Assembly (NCBI GenBank): GCA_002440085.1
Contig: DJRM01000066.1
Coordinates: 1 to 7,580, forward strand
Direction of reading: 5' to 3'
DNA: 7,580 nt
DNA from: Bacteroidales bacterium UBA6360
Lineage (GTDB): Bacteria > Bacteroidota > Bacteroidia > Bacteroidales > UBA932
Positions 1 to 4,593 of this stretch are shown here, in pieces. The notes under the pieces were generated by a model. That model ran no database searches, was not told the DNA's origin, and saw only the letters and a list, made by a program, of their open reading frames with translations. The position numbers and the translations under genes were made by a program. How positions within the stretch are numbered: position 1 is the first letter of the stretch; each line of letters begins with the position of its first letter.

Positions 1-2157
1 TATGAGGGGGCTGACGGGCAGATTTATGTTGCGAGCACACTGAAAGGAATCAGCGAGATAGACCCGGTGTCCGGCTCAATACGCTGTCTTTTCCGCCTTC
101 CTGAGGGTACAGTCCTTTTGGACAGCTTCTTCGAGCGGCAGAGATGGCTCTGGCTCACGACGACAGACGGTGTGTGGAGATACGACCTCATGGGAACCGG
201 CGTGCGGAGAATCGAGCGGGATGCCGCTGACAGATTCTCCCTTTCGGGAAGCTATGTGACCTGCGCATTCGTGGATGACGGCGGCGGCGTGTGGCTCGGC
301 ACCAAGGACGGCGGGGTCAACTGGTCCGGACTCGCGCAGACCAACTTCCGCAAGCACTACACGGCTTCCGGAGCCTCGCTTGAGGGCTGCATCGTGAGCG
401 GCTTCGCCGAGGAATCGGGAACCAAGGTCTGGGTCTCGACCGAGCAGTCCGGGCTGCTTCTCTGGAATCCTGAGACATCAGAGGTGGAGCGCGTCACCAC
501 TCCGGGCATTCCCGCGATGGTCTGCTCCCCGTGCATTGACGGCCACTGTCTCTGGTTCGGCTCGCTGCACGGTCTCTACAGGCTTGATACGCGGACCAAA
601 TCACTGAAATCCTACGGCGTGCTCCGGAAAAAGAGCGGGCGCAGCGACCCCAAGGTCTATCTCGTGCACAGGACATCGAACGGCGACATCTATGCCGGGA
701 CGACCCTCGGACTTTCAAAATATGACAGGGGGAACGACCGTTTCGAGGATACGGGAATATTCGATGGCGTGTTCCTCACCTCGATGGACGAAGACGCGAA
801 GGGAAACCTGTGGCTCTCGTCCTTCGCGTCGGGAATATATCGCTGGAATCCGTCGAACGGAGAAATCCTCCATCTTTCGCATGACGACGGGCTTCCGGAC
901 AATAAGGTGGCGTCCGTTCATGTCGATGCCGGCGGTCGTGTCTGGGCGATAGGGTTCAGCCACGGTTTTTCCGAATATATTCCCGAAACCGGAAGGTTCT
1001 CGACCTACGACAGCTCGAACTTTCCCTCCCTCCCGACCGACGTGTTCTTCCGCTGCGTCGAGGACCGCAGCGGCTGCCTGTGGCTTGCCTCCGATTCCGG
1101 CCTTGTCCAGTTCAACCCGGAAACCTCCGGCCTGCGCCTCTACACGGAAATCGAGGGGCTTCTTGACACCAAGCTCACCAACAGCGCCCTGCGGCTCTCC
1201 TCCGGCGAACTCTGCTTCGGCTCCGACAACGGGTTCATAAGCTTCTCTCCCAAGAGACTGCGCACCGGCGGGCATCCGGACATCATCATCTCGCGACTTC
1301 ATGTCGGCGACGCGGCCGTAACGACCGATGACAACCTCGACCTTTTAGACGACATAAGGCTCGACCATGACCAGAATTCATTCGGCTTCGACTTTTCCGT
1401 TCCTGATATGTCCTCCGCATCGTCGTCGTGGCTCCAGTGCCGTCTGAAGGGATATGACACGCAGTGGAGGGACATCTCCGTGTCGCGCTCCGCCTTCTGG
1501 TACAATGTCCCTTCGGGCACATATACCCTCGAACTGCGATCATCGACCTCGTCGTCCGAATGGCACAATGCCCATGTCCCGCTGAAAATAATCATCCGGC
1601 CGCCGTTCTGGGCATCCCCGTGGGGCATTGCGCTGATTGTCCTCTTCGCGCTGATGATTGTGGCCGGCATCTTTGTCGCGGTGTGGTGGAACGTCGAACG
1701 CAAGAGCCGGCAGATGGAGATTGACTACCGGCGTTCGAAGGAGGAGGAGGTCTTCCGGGAGAAGATAAACACCGTCTCGCAGATTGTGGGACTGCCGAAG
1801 AAGGACCAGGATTTCCTTGCGGAGTTTGACAGGATTGTTCGCGAGAATCTTTCCAACGCATTGCTTTCCAATGAGATAATCGCTGAGAAGATGGCAGTCA
1901 GCCCGTCAACGCTCGTGCGCCGCATCCGCCGCCTGCTGGACACGTCTCCGAACAACTATGTACGCAACCTCCGTCTTGTCGTTGCCGCCGAGATGCTGCG
2001 CGAGCCTCACGGAAACAACATTTCGGAGATATGCTACGCCGTCGGATTCTCGAATGTATCCTACTTCGCCAAGTGCTTCAGGGAAATGTACGGAAAGACG
2101 CCGACCGTATTTGCGGAGGAAATGAGGGGAAAGGGGAATGCTCCTGTGGAATCATGA
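1..2157 (+). CDS. Membrane-spanning AraC-family regulator with Reg_prop/Y_Y_Y sensor, no kinase or receiver (5' partial)
   Basis: The reading frame is open from the first base, so the true start lies upstream; the in-frame GTG at 67 falls inside a propeller blade and is not a start. 718 residues are visible. About ten Reg_prop-type blades (bp 16-1254) show the W-L-G-T/S...G-L/I...P-x-T-G pattern, e.g. GGVWLGTKDGGVNW near 286, GNLWLSSFASGIYRWNP near 804 and GCLWLASDSGLVQFNP near 1072. The last blade (GELCFGSDNGFISFSP, 1207-1254) leads into a Y_Y_Y domain (about 1276-1610, with LKGYDTQW and VPSGTYTLEL). One transmembrane helix follows at 1621-1689, then a charged, helical juxtamembrane stretch. 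The AraC-type domain (about 1810-2140) has both helix-turn-helix units: NEIIAEKMAVSPSTLVRRIR and ISEICYAVGFSNVSYFAKCF. Bacteroidota hybrid two-component regulators have the same ends, but with HisKA, HATPase and receiver domains between the membrane helix and AraC; all three are absent here. It probably senses a periplasmic ligand and controls the downstream genes. Typical double propellers suggest that roughly 200 N-terminal residues plus the signal sequence lie outside the window. Confidence 0.93.
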   Translation, partial: YEGADGQIYVASTLKGISEIDPVSGSIRCLFRLPEGTVLLDSFFERQRWLWLTTTDGVWRYDLMGTGVRRIERDAADRFSLSGSYVTCAFVDDGGGVWLGTKDGGVNWSGLAQTNFRKHYTASGASLEGCIVSGFAEESGTKVWVSTEQSGLLLWNPETSEVERVTTPGIPAMVCSPCIDGHCLWFGSLHGLYRLDTRTKSLKSYGVLRKKSGRSDPKVYLVHRTSNGDIYAGTTLGLSKYDRGNDRFEDTGIFDGVFLTSMDEDAKGNLWLSSFASGIYRWNPSNGEILHLSHDDGLPDNKVASVHVDAGGRVWAIGFSHGFSEYIPETGRFSTYDSSNFPSLPTDVFFRCVEDRSGCLWLASDSGLVQFNPETSGLRLYTEIEGLLDTKLTNSALRLSSGELCFGSDNGFISFSPKRLRTGGHPDIIISRLHVGDAAVTTDDNLDLLDDIRLDHDQNSFGFDFSVPDMSSASSSWLQCRLKGYDTQWRDISVSRSAFWYNVPSGTYTLELRSSTSSSEWHNAHVPLKIIIRPPFWASPWGIALIVLFALMIVAGIFVAVWWNVERKSRQMEIDYRRSKEEEVFREKINTVSQIVGLPKKDQDFLAEFDRIVRENLSNALLSNEIIAEKMAVSPSTLVRRIRRLLDTSPNNYVRNLRLVVAAEMLREPHGNNISEICYAVGFSNVSYFAKCFREMYGKTPTVFAEEMRGKGNAPVES

Positions 2158-2225
2158 TGCGGATGGAGGATATAAATGTGTAGTCATGATGGTGATGGAG
2201 AATATAAGACGATGGAGAATATGAA
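2152..2225 (+). repeat. Three short direct repeats, candidate regulator binding sites
   Basis: A 15-base unit of the form GATGGAGAATATAAG occurs at 2162-2176 (GATGGAGGATATAAA), 2194-2208 (GATGGAGAATATAAG) and 2211-2225 (GATGGAGAATATGAA). The first two copies belong to a longer match: 2152-2175 and 2184-2207 agree at 21 of 24 bases and both begin TCATGATG. The offset between these two is 32 bases, about three helical turns; copies two and three are 17 bases apart. The first long copy includes the last sense codon and the stop codon of the upstream regulator gene. AraC-type proteins commonly bind direct repeats next to the promoters they control, so a role as operator for the downstream lipoprotein/transporter genes is plausible. 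The repeats are seen in the sequence; the binding role is inference. Confidence 0.6.
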
Positions 2226-2277
2226 TTGAGCGCAATCATAAAGATAGTAATACAGATAAACTGATAATCAATTGAAT
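2158..2277 (+). promoter_or_regulatory. Intergenic control region ahead of lipoprotein/SusC genes
   Basis: This 120-base gap between the regulator stop and the lipoprotein start is the only non-coding stretch of any length in the window, and the natural place for the promoter of the downstream pair. Its left half holds the direct repeats. Its right half (about 2226-2277) is AT-rich, with GATA-containing steps and a small palindrome TCAATTGA at 2268-2275 just before the start codon. I could not find a convincing Bacteroidota-type promoter (TTTG near -33 with TAnnTTTG near -7), nor a stem-loop followed by T residues to end transcription of the regulator. Read-through from the regulator therefore remains possible. 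Confidence 0.45.
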
Positions 2278-4563
2278 ATGAAAAACAAACTTTCATCTGT
2301 CCTCGCAGCCGCAGCCGTGCATACACTTGCCGTTGCTGCCATTCTTGCGGCTGCTTCCGGCTGTGAAAAGCCGGCGAACAGCGAAGAACCGTCTCCCGGG
2401 CCGGCACCGGAAAAGTCTGTCAGCCTCAGCCTCGGCAGCGGGACTTTAACCAAGACCGTTCTCGGTGAACCTGACGGTTCGGCCTATCCGGTCTATTGGT
2501 GCGAGGGCGACCGCATCGCCGTGAACGGGCAGCGCTCAGAGCCTCTCCACGGGGTGGGGGACAAGGCCACCGACGCGACGTTCAGCGTGTCCGGAGTCAG
2601 CGCCCCTTATGGAGTGGTCTATCCGAGCTGGATTTGCGGCGCGATGGACGGCAATTCTGCCGAAATCACACTTCAGACAGTTCAGAAGTGGATTCCAGGC
2701 TCGTTCGGCAACGGTTCGGCCGTGCTGTACGGACAGTCGGATGCCACGGACTTCACGCTCACTAACCTCTGCGGCGTAGTGCGGATTCCTGTGGATTTCG
2801 GGAAATATGAGGTTACCGACATCACGCTCACGAGTCTCGGGACACCAATTGCCGGAAAGTTCAGCCTGAACCTTGCGGACGGGAAACTGACTGCTGTTGA
2901 GGCCGGGCAGGACATCTCTCTCTCCATTCCTGAAGGCGGTTTTGCGGAAGGATCGGGTGCTGGTTCAGATGCCGACTCGGCTGATGGCTCAGGCGATGGT
3001 TCCGGCACTGGCGGAGCGGCTGGAGTCTCCGAGGCCGTCGAACTGAACTTCTGCGTGCCTGCGGGGGAATATGCCGAAGGGTTCAACCTCACGATTACCG
3101 AAAAATACGGCCGCAAGATGGTCATCGAGATGCGCGAGAACACCGCCGTGCACTCCGGGGTCATAGTCGGATGGGCGGAGCAGACCTTCGTTCCGAGCGG
3201 CGCACTGATAATCACCGACCCTGAGTCTTGGAACAGCTTCGCCGCCGCAGTGAACGCGGGGGACTACTCTTCGTGGAAAGACCCGGAGAGCGGCGAGGTC
3301 TCAATCGTTGCGAACGTCACTTCCGCCGATGAACTCACCCAGATTCAAAGCTGGGACGGCGTGCTGAACGGAGGTGGGTACATCGTCACCCGCAATTCTC
3401 TCACGAAGCCGCTCATAAAGAGCATTACGGAGACAGGCATCGTGAAGAACCTCAGGCTTGGCGGACTGCGCACCGAAAAGAGCGCCAATTCATGCGCGTC
3501 TCTTGCCGCAGTCAACCTCGGAACAGTCGAGAACTGCGAGAACAGGGCCGCGCTGACCGCAACCGTCGATGCAAACTTCACTTTCTGCAGCCTTGTCGAG
3601 ATGAATGGCGGCGTGATGAAGGACTGCGTGAATAGCGCCGATTTCGAGATAAATCTGCCGTTCACTGCAAACCATCTGTTTATGGGCGGCGGCATCGCTT
3701 ATCGTCCTGATGTCACACTCGCTGACAAAACGACAAAACTCGGAACATTCGAGGGCTGCCGCAATGTTGGTAACATAACCATACTAAAGCCTGCTACAGC
3801 CTCTTCGGACCTTTATAAATGTGCGGTGGGCGGCATTCTTGCCTCCGCATACGCCGGAACGACGGAAACTTTTGTCACGCTGAAGAATTGTGTTAATGAG
3901 GGCAATATAACGCTGTGGGAGAATACTTTTGGAAATAATCCGAAGACTCAGGGCGCATACTGTGTCGGCGGTATTGTCGGACGAATTGCTCCTGTTTCCG
4001 ATCAGCTTGACAATAATAAGAAAGTTGTTTGCAACTACATTACCCCCGCACCGAAAACCGGGTTCTATAGTGAAATCACCGGCTGTTCCAATGTAGGAAC
4101 GATAGATGTGTGCAGTTCGATTCAAAGCAATGTCGGTTCCGGACTATCAGGTGCTCGTCAGTGCCATGTGGGTGGCATCGCGGGCGTTATTGTCGGAAAG
4201 CCAGATATGCCTGCCATCCTTAAAGACTGCATCAATTCCGGACGGATGCTCTCCGGAGGAACAAACTCTGTGTGTGCCCTTGCCGGAGGCATAGTTGGAA
4301 GCACTGCTTATTCTGAGATTACATCCTGCACGAATAAAGGTTCTTTCGGACTTACGGGAAACACATTGGCAACACCTGTGAACAATAAGATAGGTGCTGT
4401 TGGAGGTATTGTCTCATTTGTTTTGAAAGTCACGCCTGTCCCGACGATAACCGGATGTGCGTCTACGGGTACTCTTCCGCCGGATGCAAATGTGGCCTCG
4501 GAAAAGGGAATTGTTTTCAAAGGGCCAATTTACGCCGCAGGAAATGCCCCGACGATAAAATAG
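2278..4563 (+). CDS. Predicted exported lipoprotein: fimbrillin-like N-terminus and GLUG-like beta-helix repeats
   Basis: This gene encodes 761 residues from ATG 2278, chosen over the in-frame TTG at 2272 because it starts a classic signal peptide (MKNKLSSVL..., hydrophobic Ala/Leu core). The lipobox ASGC puts the lipidated Cys at residue 29 (2362-2364). Residues about 45-300 resemble the Bacteroidota fimbrillin/Mfa-like fold: an early TKT, then W-C-E-G-D-R-I-A-V, NLCGVVRIPV, ITLTSLGTPIAGKFSL and VPAGEYAEGFNLTIT. A 25-residue Gly/Ser/Asp/Ala insert interrupts it at residues 225-249. From about residue 308 (WNSFAAAVNAGDYSSW; later LNGGGYIVT, GIVKNLRLGGL) the sequence becomes a beta-helix-like region with recurring VGGIVG segments and C-x-N-x-G units, similar to GLUG-motif proteins. 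No catalytic motif is evident, so adhesion or ligand binding at the cell surface is the likeliest role. It lies 120 bases after the regulator and 30 bases before the SusC-like gene, suggesting co-transcription with the latter. It is not a SusD homologue: there is no helical TPR-like content. GC content falls in the C-terminal third. Confidence 0.9.
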   Translation: MKNKLSSVLAAAAVHTLAVAAILAAASGCEKPANSEEPSPGPAPEKSVSLSLGSGTLTKTVLGEPDGSAYPVYWCEGDRIAVNGQRSEPLHGVGDKATDATFSVSGVSAPYGVVYPSWICGAMDGNSAEITLQTVQKWIPGSFGNGSAVLYGQSDATDFTLTNLCGVVRIPVDFGKYEVTDITLTSLGTPIAGKFSLNLADGKLTAVEAGQDISLSIPEGGFAEGSGAGSDADSADGSGDGSGTGGAAGVSEAVELNFCVPAGEYAEGFNLTITEKYGRKMVIEMRENTAVHSGVIVGWAEQTFVPSGALIITDPESWNSFAAAVNAGDYSSWKDPESGEVSIVANVTSADELTQIQSWDGVLNGGGYIVTRNSLTKPLIKSITETGIVKNLRLGGLRTEKSANSCASLAAVNLGTVENCENRAALTATVDANFTFCSLVEMNGGVMKDCVNSADFEINLPFTANHLFMGGGIAYRPDVTLADKTTKLGTFEGCRNVGNITILKPATASSDLYKCAVGGILASAYAGTTETFVTLKNCVNEGNITLWENTFGNNPKTQGAYCVGGIVGRIAPVSDQLDNNKKVVCNYITPAPKTGFYSEITGCSNVGTIDVCSSIQSNVGSGLSGARQCHVGGIAGVIVGKPDMPAILKDCINSGRMLSGGTNSVCALAGGIVGSTAYSEITSCTNKGSFGLTGNTLATPVNNKIGAVGGIVSFVLKVTPVPTITGCASTGTLPPDANVASEKGIVFKGPIYAAGNAPTIK
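2950..3024 (+). repeat. Low-complexity Gly/Ser/Asp/Ala insert in the lipoprotein
   Basis: These 25 codons contain only Gly, Ser, Asp, Ala and one Thr. They include a tandem 12-base pair, GATGGCTCAGGC at 2983-2994 and GATGGTTCCGGC at 2995-3006 (10 of 12 identical, both encoding DGSG). The insert lies between the strand-like segments ISLSIPEGG and VELNFCVPAGEY of the fimbrillin-like domain, so it is probably a flexible, acidic surface loop that grew by slippage or duplication. It is inside the lipoprotein gene and in frame. Confidence 0.7.
3529..4485 (+). repeat. Eight degenerate C-x-N repeats (GLUG-like beta-helix coils) in the lipoprotein
   Basis: Repeat units centred on a Cys occur eight times: ENCENRAAL, KDCVNSADF, EGCRNVGNI, KNCVNEGNI, TGCSNVGTI, KDCINSGRM, TSCTNKGSF and TGCASTGTL. 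Their Cys codons begin at 3535, 3625, 3757, 3889, 4084, 4228, 4327 and 4456. Spacing is 30-65 residues. In the later units a glycine-rich VGGI-type segment precedes each one: AVGGILA at 3823, CVGGIVG at 3961, HVGGIAG at 4165, LAGGIVG at 4279 and AVGGIVS at 4396. This is the pattern of a right-handed beta-helix or GLUG-type repeat protein with one Cys-Asn ladder per coil. The fold is inferred from the pattern only. Confidence 0.75.
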
Positions 4564-4593
4564 CCTTGAAACCCGATATAGAAAAAGTCTTCA

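Noticed and set aside
715..1302. 195-residue open frame on the minus strand
   Set aside because: It lies entirely opposite the regulator, which shows clear domain motifs across the same bases. The minus-strand protein has no recognisable pattern.
67..2157. GTG at 67 as the start of the regulator gene
   Set aside because: The frame is open back to base 1, and the 22 residues before 67 (QIYVASTLKGISEIDP) are themselves a propeller blade, so the gene is cut by the window edge.
2272..2277. TTG at 2272 as start of the lipoprotein
   Set aside because: ATG at 2278, two codons later, gives a standard lipoprotein signal peptide, and TTG starts are rare in Bacteroidota.
2158..2277. Bacteroidota -33/-7 promoter
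   Set aside because: TATAAATG at 2171 is the closest to TAnnTTTG but has two mismatches in the TTTG part, and no TTTG is found at the right distance upstream.
2682..3215. 177-residue open frame on the minus strand
   Set aside because: It is antisense to the lipoprotein's fimbrillin-like domain; its Pro/Ser/Glu-rich stretch is just the complement of the Gly/Ser/Asp insert.
4564..4593. Terminator between lipoprotein and SusC genes
   Set aside because: The 30-base gap has no inverted repeat or T-run, so co-transcription is assumed.
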